Of a DNA stretch of 64,000 bases, positions 1-10,443 are shown one piece after another. Made by a program: the position numbers and the translations under genes. Within the stretch, counting starts at the first letter, position 1, and every line of letters starts with the position of its first letter. The DNA is from Sterolibacterium denitrificans (GTDB lineage: Bacteria > Pseudomonadota > Gammaproteobacteria > Burkholderiales > Rhodocyclaceae), in contig NZ_LT837803.1 in NCBI RefSeq assembly GCF_900174485.1, forward strand, positions 1,813,305 to 1,877,304, written 5' to 3'. The notes under the pieces were generated by a model that worked only from the letters and a program-made list of their open reading frames with translations, was not told the DNA's origin and did no database searches.

Positions 1-1
1 T

Positions 2-1105
2 GCCGGCATTCCGCTGGAAGACCTGGAGTTCTGGCAGTTCCACCCGACCGGCGTGGCCGGCGCGGGCGTGCTGATCACCGAAGGCGTGCGCGGCGAAGGC
101 GGCATCCTGCGCAACAGCTCGGGCGAGCGTTTCATGGAGCGTTACGCGCCGAATGCCAAGGATCTGGCTTCGCGCGACGTGGTTTCGCGCGCCATGGTCA
201 CGGAAATCAACGAAGGACGCGGTTGCGGGCCGAACAAGGATTATGTGCTGCTCGACATCACCCACCTCGAACCGGCCACCATCATGAAGCGGCTGCCGGG
301 CATCCGCGAGATCGGCATCCAGTTTGCCGGCGTCGATTGCATCAAGGCGCCGCTGCCGGTGGTGCCGACCTGCCACTACCAGATGGGCGGCATTCCGACC
401 AATCATTTCGGCCAGGTGGTGGTGCCGAAGGGCGATGACCTGAACAGCGTCGTTCAAGGCTTTTACGCCGCCGGCGAATGCGCCTGCGCTTCGGTGCATG
501 GCGCCAACCGCCTGGGCACCAACTCGCTGCTCGATCTGCTGGTGTTCGGCAAGTCGGCCGGCGAGACGGCGGTTGCGGATCTGCAGAAGGGCGTCAGGAA
601 TCACAAGCCGATTCCCCAGGAAGCCATCGAGCGCAGCCTTGCCCGCGTCGATCGCCTCAACAACCAGAAGAGCGGCAGCAACGTGCATGAAGTGCGTCTG
701 GACATGCAGCGCGTCATGCAGAAGCACTGCGGCGTATTCCGCTTCGACGACCTGCTGAAGGAAGGCGTGGACATGATCCTCGACGTCGAGAAGCAGGTGC
801 GGCAGACCGAGATCAAGGACAAGTCGCAAGTCTGGAACACCGCGCGCCTCGAAGCGCTGGAGCTCGACAACCTGATCGAAGTGGCCAAGGCGACGATGGT
901 TTCCGCCGAGGCGCGCAAGGAATCGCGTGGCGCCCACGTGCGCGACGATGCGCCGGATACGCCTGCGCATCCGAATGGCCGCGACGACCAGAACTGGCTC
1001 AAGCACACGCTGTGGTACAGCGAAGGCAACCGCCTGGCCTACAAGCCGGTGCAGATGAAGCCGCTGACGGTCGATACCATCGAACTCAAGAAGCGCGCCT
1101 ATTGA
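2..1105 (+). CDS. sdhA: Succinate dehydrogenase flavoprotein subunit, 5' end missing
   Basis: This is the C-terminal part of the FAD-bearing catalytic subunit of succinate dehydrogenase (complex II), which oxidises succinate to fumarate at the cytoplasmic face of the inner membrane. The reading frame is open from base 2, so the gene starts before the window. Visible family motifs are HPTG followed by TEGVRGEGG, which holds a substrate-binding Arg, then the active-site His in CHYQMGG, and [11 protein letters not shown] with another catalytic Arg. The C-terminal helical domain ends in KKRAY. The FAD-binding N-terminus lies outside the window. sdhB follows after 28 bases in the same direction, the usual sdhCDAB arrangement. 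The identification is secure; only the extent is incomplete. Confidence 0.97.
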   Translation, partial: AGIPLEDLEFWQFHPTGVAGAGVLITEGVRGEGGILRNSSGERFMERYAPNAKDLASRDVVSRAMVTEINEGRGCGPNKDYVLLDITHLEPATIMKRLPGIREIGIQFAGVDCIKAPLPVVPTCHYQMGGIPTNHFGQVVVPKGDDLNSVVQGFYAAGECACASVHGANRLGTNSLLDLLVFGKSAGETAVADLQKGVRNHKPIPQEAIERSLARVDRLNNQKSGSNVHEVRLDMQRVMQKHCGVFRFDDLLKEGVDMILDVEKQVRQTEIKDKSQVWNTARLEALELDNLIEVAKATMVSAEARKESRGAHVRDDAPDTPAHPNGRDDQNWLKHTLWYSEGNRLAYKPVQMKPLTVDTIELKKRAY

Positions 1106-1133
1106 TGACGGCCCCGAAGACAAGGAAGCAATC

Positions 1134-1856
1134 ATGACTACCGAACACCACAAGCGCAGCGTCAAGTTCCAGATTTACCGCTACAACCCGGACAAGGACG
1201 CCAAGCCTTACATGCAGGACATCACGGTCGAGCTGGAAGCCACCGACCGCAAGCTGCTCGATGCCATCGTCAAGCTGAAGTACTACGATGATTCGCTGTC
1301 CTTCCGCCGCTCCTGCCGCGAAGGGATTTGCGGCTCGGACGCGATGAACATCAATGGCCGCAACGGCCTGGCCTGCCTGACCGACATCGACTCGCTCAAG
1401 CAGCCCATCGTCCTGCGTCCGCTGCCGGGCCTGCCGGTGGTGCGCGACCTGATCGTCGACATGACGCAGTTCTTCAAGCAATACCACTCGATCAAGCCCT
1501 ACCTGATCAACAACGATCCGCCGCCCGAGCGCGAGCGCCTGCAATCGCCGGAAGAGCGCGAGAAGCTGAACGGCCTCTACGAGTGCATTCTCTGCGCCTG
1601 CTGTTCGACCAGTTGTCCGTCGTTCTGGTGGAATCCGGACAAGTACGTCGGTCCGGCCGGCCTGCTCAACGCCTATCGCTTCATCGTCGATTCGCGCGAC
1701 CAGGCCACCAACGAGCGGCTGGATGACCTCAACGATCCGTATCGCCTGTTCCGCTGCCATACCATCATGAACTGCACCGATGTCTGTCCCAAGGGCCTCA
1801 ACCCGGCGGAAGCGATCGGCAAGATCAAGGATGTGATGGTGCGTCGCGCCGTCTGA
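1134..1856 (+). CDS. sdhB: Succinate dehydrogenase iron-sulfur subunit
   Basis: A 240-residue protein that passes electrons from the SdhA flavin to ubiquinone through three iron-sulfur clusters. The N-terminal ferredoxin domain shows the [2Fe-2S] ligands in SCREGICGSD and a later Cys in NGLAC. The C-terminal domain shows CILCACCSTSCP and CHTIMNCTDVCPKGLNP, which ligate the [4Fe-4S] and [3Fe-4S] clusters. Length and motif order match the enterobacterial and betaproteobacterial proteins. It lies 28 bases after sdhA, and its TGA overlaps the ATG of the next gene by one base, so the group is very likely one operon. Confidence 0.98.
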   Translation: MTTEHHKRSVKFQIYRYNPDKDAKPYMQDITVELEATDRKLLDAIVKLKYYDDSLSFRRSCREGICGSDAMNINGRNGLACLTDIDSLKQPIVLRPLPGLPVVRDLIVDMTQFFKQYHSIKPYLINNDPPPERERLQSPEEREKLNGLYECILCACCSTSCPSFWWNPDKYVGPAGLLNAYRFIVDSRDQATNERLDDLNDPYRLFRCHTIMNCTDVCPKGLNPAEAIGKIKDVMVRRAV

Positions 1857-2116
1857 TGAACATGAATCCGCCTGTCCTCTCACCTGGACGGCTCAGGTGG
1901 CATTCGCGGCGCGCCCTGCTCGAACTCGATCTGGTCCTGGAACGTTTCTGGCAGCGCCAGGAGCAGGATGGCAAGCCGCTCGATGACGAACAGGCGCAGA
2001 TACTCGGGGAACTGCTGCAACTGGAAGACCACGATCTATGGGATATGCTGTGTGGTCGCCAGGCAGTCGCGGATCCCCGCTGGCAGGCGCTGGTGGCAAC
2101 ACTGGCCAAGGTTTGA
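1856..2116 (+). CDS. sdhE: SdhE/YgfY-type FAD assembly factor
   Basis: An 86-residue protein that assists covalent attachment of FAD to SdhA. The fold is recognisable from an Arg-Arg pair near residue 18, the LELD segment, and the acidic helices around LEDHDLWDMLCG. The family hallmark RGxxE is altered here: residues 19-23 read RALLE, so the conserved Gly is Ala. The start overlaps the sdhB stop (TGATG), which suggests translational coupling. A second in-frame ATG two codons later is an alternative start. Its place between sdhB and gltA is typical of Betaproteobacteria and supports the assignment despite the motif change. Confidence 0.9.
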   Translation: MNMNPPVLSPGRLRWHSRRALLELDLVLERFWQRQEQDGKPLDDEQAQILGELLQLEDHDLWDMLCGRQAVADPRWQALVATLAKV

Positions 2117-2172
2117 CCGTTCCGTGCAGCACACCGCAGCACTCCAACTTTTGACTTCACTGGGGATTTACC

Positions 2173-3465
2173 ATGACCAATAAATCTACCGCCACACTCG
2201 CGATTGACGGCAAGACCATCGATCTCCCCGTACATTCCGGCAGCATCGGCCCGGATGTCATCGACATTCGCACGCTCTACGGCCAGACCGGCAGCTTCAC
2301 CTTCGACCCAGGCTTCTTGTCGACCGCTGCCTGCAAGTCTTCGATCACCTACATCGACGGTGACAAGGGCGAGCTGCTGTATCGCGGCTATCCCATCGAA
2401 CAGTTGGCCGAGCACTGCGACTTTCTCGAAGTCGCCCAGTTGCTGCTGAAGGGAGAACTGCCCAACGCCGCGGAGAAGGAAAACTTCGCCAACATCATCA
2501 AGAATCACACCATGGTGCACGAGCAGCTGACCCGTTTCTACCAGGGTTTCCGCCGCGATGCCCACCCGATGGCGGTGATGGTGGGCGTGGTCGGCGCGCT
2601 GTCGGCCTTCTACCACGATGCCATGGACATCAGCGACCAGGAGCATCGCGACATTTCGGCCAATCGCCTGATCGCCAAGCTGCCGACCATCGTCGCCATG
2701 GCCTACAAATACGGCGCCGGCCAGCCTTTCATGTATCCGCGCAACGATCTTGACTACGCGGCCAACTTCATGCACATGATGTTCGCCGTGCCCTGCGAGA
2801 CCTACAAGCCGAATCCGGTGCTGACCAGGGCGCTCGACCGCATCCTGATCCTGCATGCCGATCATGAGCAGAATGCCTCGACGTCGACGGTGCGCCTGGC
2901 CGGCTCTTCCGGTGCCAATCCGTTCGCCTGCATTTCTGCGGGCATCGCCTGCCTGTGGGGCCCGGCGCATGGCGGGGCGAATGAGGCCTGTCTGCAGATG
3001 CTCGAGGAAATCGGCGACGTTTCGCGCGTCGGCGAATACATCAAGCGCGCCAAGGACAAGAACGACAGCTTCAAGCTGATGGGCTTCGGCCATCGCGTGT
3101 ACAAGAACTTCGACCCGCGTGCCAAGCTGATGCGCGAGACCTGTCATGAAGTGCTCAATGAACTGGGCCTGCACGACGACCGCCTGTTCAAGCTGGCCAT
3201 CGAGCTGGAGAAGATCGCTCTCGAGGACGACTACTTCGTCGAGAAGAAGCTCTATCCCAACGTCGATTTCTACTCCGGCATCGTGCAGCGCGCGCTGGGC
3301 ATTCCGACCCCGTTGTTCACTGGCATCTTCGCCATGGCGCGCACCGTCGGCTGGATTTCGCAGTGGAACGAGATGATCGCCGATCCGGAACAGAAAATCG
3401 GCCGTCCGCGCCAACTGTATGTCGGGGCCGCGCGGCGCGACGTGAAACCGATCGGGCAGCGCTGA
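2173..3465 (+). CDS. gltA: Citrate synthase, type II
   Basis: A 430-residue citrate synthase condensing acetyl-CoA with oxaloacetate at the entry to the TCA cycle, in the cytoplasm. The catalytic triad is visible as His in [10 protein letters not shown], His in [14 protein letters not shown], and Asp in NVDFYSGI. The N-terminal beta-rich extension (residues 1-60) and the overall length match the hexameric, allosterically controlled Gram-negative enzyme, not the short dimeric form. The ATG follows a GGGGA ribosome-binding sequence. It sits 56 bases after sdhE and 89 bases before sucA, so it is probably part of a TCA-cycle transcription unit. Confidence 0.98.
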   Translation: MTNKSTATLAIDGKTIDLPVHSGSIGPDVIDIRTLYGQTGSFTFDPGFLSTAACKSSITYIDGDKGELLYRGYPIEQLAEHCDFLEVAQLLLKGELPNAAEKENFANIIKNHTMVHEQLTRFYQGFRRDAHPMAVMVGVVGALSAFYHDAMDISDQEHRDISANRLIAKLPTIVAMAYKYGAGQPFMYPRNDLDYAANFMHMMFAVPCETYKPNPVLTRALDRILILHADHEQNASTSTVRLAGSSGANPFACISAGIACLWGPAHGGANEACLQMLEEIGDVSRVGEYIKRAKDKNDSFKLMGFGHRVYKNFDPRAKLMRETCHEVLNELGLHDDRLFKLAIELEKIALEDDYFVEKKLYPNVDFYSGIVQRALGIPTPLFTGIFAMARTVGWISQWNEMIADPEQKIGRPRQLYVGAARRDVKPIGQR

Positions 3466-3554
3466 TTCTCACGTTCCCGGTTTCCAACGTTCCCAGATTT
3501 CGTATTCCCGCTCTCCAGCGTTAGTGTTTTGCCCCTGGCAGGAGTCTGCACCCC

Positions 3555-6392
3555 ATGATGAAGCAAATGCTCGGCAATTCATATCTCTTCGGTGCCAATG
3601 CGCCCTTCATCGAAGAGCTCTATGAAAGCTATCTGGAAAACCCGGCATCGGTGACCGATGCCTGGCGCGATTACTTCGACAAGTTGCAGGACCTGCCCGG
3701 TGCGCCGCTCGACGTGGCCCACGCGCCCATCGTTGCCTCCTTTGCCCAGCGCGCCAAGCTGGGCACGCTGCGGCCGGCTGCCGTCGCGCCCGTTGCTGAC
3801 ACCCGCCAGGTCAAGGTGCTGCAACTGATCAACGCCTACCGTTTTCTCGGCAATCGCTGGGCGCAGCTCGATCCGCTCAAGCGTGCCGAACGGCCGACCA
3901 TTGCCGAACTCGATCCGGCGTTCTATGGCTTCACCGAAGCCGATCTCGGCGTCTCCTTCAACACCGGTTCCTTTGCCTTCGGCGGCGAGGAAGCCACGCT
4001 GCGCGAGATACTCGAAAGCCTGCGCCAGACGTATTGCGGTTCGATCGGCGCCGAATACATGTACATGAGCGACATCTCGCAGAAGCGCTGGATACAGTCG
4101 CGTCTCGAGAGCATCCGCTCGACGCCGGATTTCAGCGTCGAACAGAAGACGCGCCTGCTCGATCGCCTCACCGCCGCCGAAACCCTGGAACGCTACCTGC
4201 ATACCCGCTACGTCGGTCAGAAGCGCTTCTCACTGGAAGGCGGCGAGTCGGCCATCGTTGCCATGGATGAAGTGGTGCGCCATGCCGGTACTCATGGCAC
4301 CGAGGAAATCGTCATCGGCATGGCCCACCGCGGCCGCCTCAACGTCCTCGTCAATATTCTCGGCAAGACGCCGCAAATGCTCTTCTCCGAATTCGAAGGC
4401 AAGCATGCCGACGAGCTTTCGGCCGGCGACGTCAAATACCACAACGGCTTTTCCTCGGATGTCGCCACGCCGGGCGGCCCGGTGCATTTGTCGCTGGCTT
4501 TCAACCCGTCGCACCTGGAAATCGTCAATCCGGTGGTCACCGGCTCGGTCTATGCCCGCCAGCGCTGGCGCAAGGACAGCGCTGGCGAGAAGGTGATGGG
4601 GGTGCTGCTGCATGGCGATGCCGCCGTGGCCGGGCAGGGCGTCAACCAGGAAATGCTCAACTACTCGCAGACGCGCGGCTATGGCACGGGTGGCACGGTG
4701 CACATCGTCATCAACAACCAGATCGGCTTCACCACTTCCGATCCGCGCGACTACCGTTCCTCGCTGTATTGCACCGACATTTTCAAGATGATCGAAGCGC
4801 CGGTGTTCCACGTCAATGGCGACGATCCCGAAGCCGTCGCCCTGGTGACGCGGATTGCCCTCGACTTCCGCAGGGAGTTCAGGAAGGACGTGGTCATCGA
4901 CCTGATCTGCTTCCGCAAGCTCGGCCACAACGAGCAGGACGAGCCGATGGTCACCCAGCCGCTGATGTACAAGAAGGTGGCGGCGCACCCCGGCACGCGC
5001 AAGGTCTATGCCGAGCGCCTGATCAGCCAGGGCGTGATCGGCGCGGACGACCCCGAGCGGATGATCAAGGATTTCCGCGCCGCCCTGGACGAAGGCCGCG
5101 TCATCGAAAGTCCCGTGCTCTCCGACTATCACCGCAAGCATGCGGTGGACTGGGCGCCCTTCCTCAACAAGGAATACACCGATACCTGCAACACCAAGGT
5201 GCCGCTGGCCGATCTCAAGCGTCTGGCCGGGCGTCTGACCGATGTGCCCGATGAATTCACGCTGCATCCGCGCGTCAAGAAAATCATCGAAGACCGCAAG
5301 GCCATGGGGCAGGGCAAGCATCCCATCGACTGGGGCATGGGCGAAACCCTCGCCTACGCCACGCTGGTGGTCGAGGGCTACGGCGTGCGCGTTTCGGGCG
5401 AGGACTGCGGGCGCGGCACCTTCTTTCACCGTCATGCCGTGCTGCACGACCAGAACCGCGAGCGCTGGGATGCCGGCAACTACGTTCCCCTCCAGCACAT
5501 CGACGAAAAGCAGTCGCCGTTCATCGTCATCGACTCGGTGCTCTCGGAAGAGGCCGTGCTGGCCTTCGAATATGGCTACGCGACGACGGAGCCGAACGAA
5601 CTGGTGGTCTGGGAAGCGCAGTTCGGCGATTTCGCCAATGGCGCCCAGGTGGTGATCGACCAGTTCATCACCTCGGGCGAAGCCAAGTGGGGGCGCCTGT
5701 GCGGGCTGGTGATGCTGCTGCCGCACGGTTACGAAGGACAGGGGCCGGAGCACTCCTCGGCGCGCCTGGAGCGCTACATGCAGTTGTGCGCCGAACAGAA
5801 CATCCAGGTCTGCGTGCCGTCGACGCCGGCGCAGATTTTCCACCTGCTGCGCCGCCAGATGCTGCGCAAGTTGCGCAAGCCGTTGATCGTCATGACGCCG
5901 AAGTCGCTGCTGCGCCACAAGGACGCGGTATCTTCGCTCGAGGAGCTCGCTGCGGGCGGCTTCAAGCCGCTGATCGGCGAGACCGAGGAACTCGATGCGA
6001 AGAAGGTCAAGCGCGTCGTACTCTGCTCCGGCAAGATCTATTACGACCTCGCCGCCGCGCGCCGTGAAAAGAAGCAGACGGATACCGCCATCCTGCGCGT
6101 CGAGCAGCTTTACCCCTTCCCGACCAAGAGCTACGCCGCCGAGCTGAAGAAGTATCCGAATGCCAGGGAAGTCGTCTGGTGCCAGGAAGAGCCGCTCAAC
6201 CAGGGCGCATGGTATTCCTCCCGCCATCATTTCACCGCCGGCCTGCGCGACGGCCAGGCGCTGCACGTGGTGGCGCGTCCGGCGGCGGCTTCGCCGGCGG
6301 TGGGCTACCAGTCCAAGCACAACGCGCAGCAGCGCACCGTCATCGAGACCGCCCTGGGCAGCAGCGCCAAGCTCAAGGGCTCCGCAGAGTAA
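3555..6392 (+). CDS. sucA: 2-oxoglutarate dehydrogenase E1 component
   Basis: A 945-residue thiamine-diphosphate decarboxylase (E1) of the 2-oxoglutarate dehydrogenase complex. It decarboxylates 2-oxoglutarate and transfers the succinyl group to the lipoyl arm of E2. The family N-terminus (YLFGANAPFIEELYESY) used for E2 docking is present. So are GMAHRGRLNVL, the thiamine-pyrophosphate region LHGDAAVAGQG...INNQIGFTTS, and the transketolase-like C-terminal half with GHNEQDEP and PHGYEGQGPEHSS. Length is close to the E. coli enzyme. The codon before the chosen ATG is also ATG (3555/3558). sucB begins 15 bases downstream. Confidence 0.98.
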   Translation: MMKQMLGNSYLFGANAPFIEELYESYLENPASVTDAWRDYFDKLQDLPGAPLDVAHAPIVASFAQRAKLGTLRPAAVAPVADTRQVKVLQLINAYRFLGNRWAQLDPLKRAERPTIAELDPAFYGFTEADLGVSFNTGSFAFGGEEATLREILESLRQTYCGSIGAEYMYMSDISQKRWIQSRLESIRSTPDFSVEQKTRLLDRLTAAETLERYLHTRYVGQKRFSLEGGESAIVAMDEVVRHAGTHGTEEIVIGMAHRGRLNVLVNILGKTPQMLFSEFEGKHADELSAGDVKYHNGFSSDVATPGGPVHLSLAFNPSHLEIVNPVVTGSVYARQRWRKDSAGEKVMGVLLHGDAAVAGQGVNQEMLNYSQTRGYGTGGTVHIVINNQIGFTTSDPRDYRSSLYCTDIFKMIEAPVFHVNGDDPEAVALVTRIALDFRREFRKDVVIDLICFRKLGHNEQDEPMVTQPLMYKKVAAHPGTRKVYAERLISQGVIGADDPERMIKDFRAALDEGRVIESPVLSDYHRKHAVDWAPFLNKEYTDTCNTKVPLADLKRLAGRLTDVPDEFTLHPRVKKIIEDRKAMGQGKHPIDWGMGETLAYATLVVEGYGVRVSGEDCGRGTFFHRHAVLHDQNRERWDAGNYVPLQHIDEKQSPFIVIDSVLSEEAVLAFEYGYATTEPNELVVWEAQFGDFANGAQVVIDQFITSGEAKWGRLCGLVMLLPHGYEGQGPEHSSARLERYMQLCAEQNIQVCVPSTPAQIFHLLRRQMLRKLRKPLIVMTPKSLLRHKDAVSSLEELAAGGFKPLIGETEELDAKKVKRVVLCSGKIYYDLAAARREKKQTDTAILRVEQLYPFPTKSYAAELKKYPNAREVVWCQEEPLNQGAWYSSRHHFTAGLRDGQALHVVARPAAASPAVGYQSKHNAQQRTVIETALGSSAKLKGSAE

Positions 6393-6407
6393 ATCCCAGG
6401 AGTCGTC

Positions 6408-7643
6408 ATGCTTATCGAAGTCAAAGTTCCGCAGTTGTCCGAGTCCGTTGCCGAGGCCACGCTGGTCAGTTGGCACAAGAAGGCCGGCGAGGCGGTTTCC
6501 CGTGACGAGAATCTCGTCGATATCGAGACGGACAAGGTCGTGCTCGAACTGCCCGCGCCGCAGGCCGGCGTCATCAGCAAGCTCCTCAAGGCGGATGGCG
6601 CGACCGTGGTCAGTGGTGAAGTCGTCGCCCTGATCGATACCGAAGGCGCCGCCACGGCGGCGGGAGCGACTGCCACATCCGCACCCGCTCCGGCCAGTGC
6701 GCCTGCCGCAGCGCCGGCCGTCATGCCGGCGGCGCGCAAGTTGATGGCCGAGCAGGGCGTCGATGCGGCCAGCCTGCAAGGCACGGGGCGCGGCGGGCGC
6801 ATCACCAAGGCCGACGTGCTGGGTACCGCCGGCGCATCCTCCGCGCCTGCCGCCGTAGTTACAGCGCCGGCGCCGGCTGCCGCGCCGGTGAAGGCCGCCT
6901 TGCCGCAGCCAGTTGCCGTGCAACTGGAAGCCGTGCTCGGCGAGCGTCCCGAGCAGCGCGTGCCGATGTCGCGGCTGCGCGCGCGCATCGCCGAGCGTCT
7001 GGTGCAATCGCAGCAGACGGCCGCCATCCTGACCACCTTCAACGAGGTCAACATGGCGCCGGTGATGGAGCTGCGCAACAAGTACAAGGACAAATTCGAG
7101 AAGGAGCACGGCGTCAAGCTCGGCTTCATGTCCTTCTTCGTCAAGGCCGCCGTCGCCGCCCTCAAGCGCTATCCGGTGCTGAATGCCTCGGTCGATGGTA
7201 ACGACATCGTCTATCACGGCTACTTCGACATCGGCATCGCCGTCGGCAGCCCGCGCGGTCTGGTCGTGCCCATCCTGCGCGATGCCGATCAACTCTCGCT
7301 GGCCGAAATCGAAAAGAAGATTGCCGAATACGGCGCCAAGGCCAAGGATGGCAAGCTGACGCTGGAAGAGCTCACCGGCGGCACTTTCTCGATTTCCAAC
7401 GGCGGCATCTTCGGCTCGATGCTGTCCACGCCCATCATCAATCCGCCGCAGTCGGCCATCCTCGGCATCCATGCCACCAAGGATCGCGCCGTGGTCGAGA
7501 ACGGCCAGATCGTCATCCGGCCGATGAACTACCTGGCGCTGTCCTACGACCACCGCATCATCGACGGCCGCGAAGCCGTGCTCGGCCTGGTGGCGATGAA
7601 GGATGCCCTGGAAGATCCGGCGCGTTTGCTGCTCGATCTGTAA
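6408..7643 (+). CDS. sucB: Dihydrolipoyl succinyltransferase, E2 of 2-oxoglutarate dehydrogenase
   Basis: A 411-residue E2 core that accepts succinyl from E1 and passes it to CoA. The domains in order are: one lipoyl domain (residues 1-78) with the lipoylated Lys in ETDKVVLE; an Ala/Pro-rich flexible linker; a peripheral-subunit-binding domain near residues 105-145 ([13 protein letters not shown]...[11 protein letters not shown]); a second Ala/Pro linker; and the catalytic acyltransferase domain ending in [12 protein letters not shown], which holds the catalytic His and Asp. The single lipoyl domain and motifs indicate the succinyl rather than acetyl enzyme, and the position between sucA and lpd agrees. 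The start follows a GGAG ribosome-binding sequence. Confidence 0.97.
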   Translation: MLIEVKVPQLSESVAEATLVSWHKKAGEAVSRDENLVDIETDKVVLELPAPQAGVISKLLKADGATVVSGEVVALIDTEGAATAAGATATSAPAPASAPAAAPAVMPAARKLMAEQGVDAASLQGTGRGGRITKADVLGTAGASSAPAAVVTAPAPAAAPVKAALPQPVAVQLEAVLGERPEQRVPMSRLRARIAERLVQSQQTAAILTTFNEVNMAPVMELRNKYKDKFEKEHGVKLGFMSFFVKAAVAALKRYPVLNASVDGNDIVYHGYFDIGIAVGSPRGLVVPILRDADQLSLAEIEKKIAEYGAKAKDGKLTLEELTGGTFSISNGGIFGSMLSTPIINPPQSAILGIHATKDRAVVENGQIVIRPMNYLALSYDHRIIDGREAVLGLVAMKDALEDPARLLLDL

Positions 7644-7712
7644 GGAGAGACCGAAGGAATGACGGACTCAGGAGTTTCGATCATTCCCATATCCATTTTC
7701 CGCGAGTCCATC

Positions 7713-9149
7713 ATGTCCAATCAATTCGATATCGTCGTCATCGGCGCCGGCCCCGGCGGTTATGTTGCCGCCATCCGCGCTGCCCAGCTCGGTTTCAAGG
7801 TGGCCTGCATCGAGTCGGAAAGTTATGCCGACCCGAAAGGCGAAGTGCGCCTGGGCGGTACTTGCCTGAACGTCGGCTGCATTCCGTCGAAGGCGTTGCT
7901 GCAGTCTTCGGAACTGTACGACCAGGCCAACCATGCTTTCATCATGCACGGAATCGGCATGGAAAACGTCAGCATGGATGTGACGACCATGGTGCGTCGC
8001 AAGGAAAACATCGTCACCCAGCTCACCAGCGGTATCCGCGGCCTGTTCAAGAAGAACAAGGTGACGCTGCTGGCCGGACGGGGCAGCTTTGCCGGCCGTG
8101 AAGGCGATCTCTGGCAGATACAGGTTGCCGGCAAGGAAGAGACGCAAACCGTGCTCGCCACGCACGTCATCGTCGCCACCGGCTCCAGGCCGCGCCATCT
8201 CGAAGGCATTCCGGTCGACAACCGGCTGGTTTGCGACAACGCCGGCGCGCTGTCCTTCGATGCCGTGCCCAAGCGCCTCGGCGTGATCGGCGCCGGCGTC
8301 ATCGGTCTGGAACTCGGCAGCGTCTGGAAGCGCCTGGGTGCCGAAGTCGACATCCTCGAAGCCATGCCCGATTTTCTTGCCGCCGCCGATCAGGCCGTGA
8401 GCAAGGAGGCCTGGAAGGTATTCACCCGCAAGCAGGGACTCAACATTCACCTCGGCGTGAAGATCGGCAAGGTGACGGCGGGCGAGCAGGGCGTCGCGAT
8501 CGAATATGAAAACGACGCCGGCCCGCAAACGCTCGAATGCGACCGGCTGATCGTCTCGGTCGGCCGCGTGCCGAATACCGACGGCCTCGGTTGCGAGCAT
8601 ATCGGACTGGAACTCGACGAGCGCGGCCGCATCAAGATCGATGCGCACTGCCGCACCAACCTGGAAAACGTCTGGGCGGTGGGCGACGTCGTTCCCGGCC
8701 CGATGCTGGCCCACAAGGGCATGGACGAAGGCGTCATGGTGGCCGAGCTGATCGCCGGCCAGGCAGGCCACATCGACTACGGCACCATCCCCTGGGTCAT
8801 CTACACCCATCCGGAAATCGCCTGGGTCGGCAAGACCGAAGCGCAGTTGCAAAGCGAGGGCATCGCCTATCGCGCCGGCCAGATTCCCTTCGCCGCCAAC
8901 GGCCGCGCGCTGGGGCAGGGCGATACCACCGGCTTCATCAAGATGTTGGCCGATGCCCGGACGGACCGCATTCTCGGCGTGCATGTCATCGGCAACAATG
9001 CTTCGGAGCTGATCGCCGAAGCCGTGGCGGCAATGGAATTCGGCGCCTCTGCGGAAGACATCGCGCGCATCTGTCACGCGCACCCAACGCTCTCCGAAGT
9101 CATGCACGAAGCGGCGCTGGCGGTCGACAAGCGTCCTCTGCATTTCTGA
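7713..9149 (+). CDS. lpdA: Dihydrolipoamide dehydrogenase (E3)
   Basis: A 478-residue FAD-dependent disulfide oxidoreductase that reoxidises the dihydrolipoyl arm of E2 with NAD+. I placed the start at the ATG giving [17 protein letters not shown], because the Rossmann FAD motif must lie near the N-terminus; an in-frame ATG at 7659 would add 18 unconserved residues. The redox-active pair is in [15 protein letters not shown] second GxGxxG ([14 protein letters not shown]) binds NAD. The C-terminal [12 protein letters not shown] carries the catalytic His-Glu pair. It completes the sucA-sucB-lpd set, and no dedicated pyruvate dehydrogenase genes are visible nearby. Confidence 0.96.
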   Translation: MSNQFDIVVIGAGPGGYVAAIRAAQLGFKVACIESESYADPKGEVRLGGTCLNVGCIPSKALLQSSELYDQANHAFIMHGIGMENVSMDVTTMVRRKENIVTQLTSGIRGLFKKNKVTLLAGRGSFAGREGDLWQIQVAGKEETQTVLATHVIVATGSRPRHLEGIPVDNRLVCDNAGALSFDAVPKRLGVIGAGVIGLELGSVWKRLGAEVDILEAMPDFLAAADQAVSKEAWKVFTRKQGLNIHLGVKIGKVTAGEQGVAIEYENDAGPQTLECDRLIVSVGRVPNTDGLGCEHIGLELDERGRIKIDAHCRTNLENVWAVGDVVPGPMLAHKGMDEGVMVAELIAGQAGHIDYGTIPWVIYTHPEIAWVGKTEAQLQSEGIAYRAGQIPFAANGRALGQGDTTGFIKMLADARTDRILGVHVIGNNASELIAEAVAAMEFGASAEDIARICHAHPTLSEVMHEAALAVDKRPLHF

Positions 9150-9207
9150 ACGGCCAAGCCCGCCTTCGCCTCGGCGCATCGCAGAATCGCACAGCAAGGA
9201 AGCCGTC

Positions 9208-10365
9208 TTGCCATACAAGATACTGGGCGTTCCCAAGAACGGCATGATCGACGCGTTCGAAGCCGCGCTCAAGGCGCGCGGCAGCGTCGCCGATCCGGCC
9301 CAGCAGGCCGCCGCCCTGCGTCTGCAGGCGTTCTACGACAGCCTGATCGCCTTCAAGGCCACGCGCCGCAATGCCTTGCGCAAGCTGTTGCTGCACCCGC
9401 GCCTGCCGCGTGGGGTCTGGTTCTGGGGCGGCGTCGGGCGCGGCAAAAGCTTTCTCATGGACTGCTTCTATGCCGCCGTGCCTTACCGGCGCAAGCGGCG
9501 CGTGCATTTCCACGCCTTCATGGCCGAAATCCACCAGCGTCTGCGCGAATATCGTAACGAAGCCGATCCGCTGGCGCTCGTGGCCGAACAGGTGGCCAGG
9601 GAAACCCGGCTGCTCTGCTTCGACGAATTCCACGTCTCCGACATCGCCGATGCGATGATCCTCGGCCGCCTGATGCAGGCACTCTTCGATGCCGGCGTGA
9701 TTTTCTGCATCACCTCCAACTACCCGCCAGACGGTCTTTATCCGAACGGCCTGCAGCGTCATCTGTTCCTGCCGGCCATCGCCCTGCTCGAGGAACGACT
9801 GGACGTGATCGAAGTCGACGCCGGCATCGACTACCGTCTGCGTGCGCTGGAACAGGCCGAAACCTTTCTGGTGCCGGCAGGGCCCGCCACCGAAGAAAAG
9901 ATGCTGGCAACCTTCCGCCAGTTGGCCGGTGGGGAAGGGCATGGACGACCGATCAAACTGCTCGACCGGGAAGTGCAGCCGGTGCGCCGCGCCCCCGGCG
10001 TGATCTGGTTCGACTTCGCCACGCTCTGCGGCGGCTTCCGTTCGCAGAACGACTATCTCGACCTCGCGCAACGTTTCCACACCCTGTTTCTTTCCGGCGT
10101 TCCCTGCATGAGCCGCGACCAGGCCAGCGAAGCCCGCCGCTTCACCTGGCTGGTCGATGTGCTCTACGATCATCGCGTCAAGCTGATCATCAGCGCCGCC
10201 TGCCCGGCCGAAGCGCTGTACACCACCGGTACCCAGGCCAGCGAGTTCCAGCGCACCGTCAGCCGGCTGATCGAAATGCGCACCCACGACTACCTCGCCA
10301 GCACTCACCGGATCCAGGATACCGAGGCCACGCCCGCAGCGCCTGTGGCGCAAGCCCTTCATTGA
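9208..10365 (+). CDS. zapE: ZapE/AFG1-type P-loop ATPase
   Basis: A protein of about 385 residues of the AFG1/ZapE family. These are ATPases linked in E. coli to Z-ring dynamics under low-oxygen stress and, in mitochondria, to turnover of respiratory subunits. Walker A is GGVGRGKS within VWFWGGVGRGKSFLMD. Walker B is CFDEFHVSD, and the sensor-like SNYPPDGLYPNGLQR is present. The first codon is TTG, preceded by AAGGA at 9196-9200 with seven bases between. An ATG at 9244 (MIDAFEAAL) is the alternative but has a weaker ribosome-binding sequence. It lies 58 bases after lpdA in the same direction. Confidence 0.93.
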   Translation: MPYKILGVPKNGMIDAFEAALKARGSVADPAQQAAALRLQAFYDSLIAFKATRRNALRKLLLHPRLPRGVWFWGGVGRGKSFLMDCFYAAVPYRRKRRVHFHAFMAEIHQRLREYRNEADPLALVAEQVARETRLLCFDEFHVSDIADAMILGRLMQALFDAGVIFCITSNYPPDGLYPNGLQRHLFLPAIALLEERLDVIEVDAGIDYRLRALEQAETFLVPAGPATEEKMLATFRQLAGGEGHGRPIKLLDREVQPVRRAPGVIWFDFATLCGGFRSQNDYLDLAQRFHTLFLSGVPCMSRDQASEARRFTWLVDVLYDHRVKLIISAACPAEALYTTGTQASEFQRTVSRLIEMRTHDYLASTHRIQDTEATPAAPVAQALH

Positions 10366-10404
10366 GCGCGGCGGGTGCGCTGCCTTGTCGCTTGGCAAGT
10401 CGGG

Positions 10405-10410
10405 TAGAAT
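10405..10410 (+). promoter_or_regulatory. Possible -10 element upstream of the peroxiredoxin gene
   Basis: TAGAAT about 34 bases before the GTG start, in the 78-base gap after zapE. No convincing -35 hexamer at 16-18 bp spacing was seen (TTGTCG is only 14 bp away), so this is a weak call. Confidence 0.3.
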
Positions 10411-10443
10411 CGCCGCATCGTTTGCTGACCGGGGAGACTAAGC

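Noticed and set aside
53-1105. GTG at 53 as the start of sdhA
   Set aside because: The same frame continues upstream to base 2 and encodes the conserved HPTGV segment, so the gene is truncated by the window, not started there.
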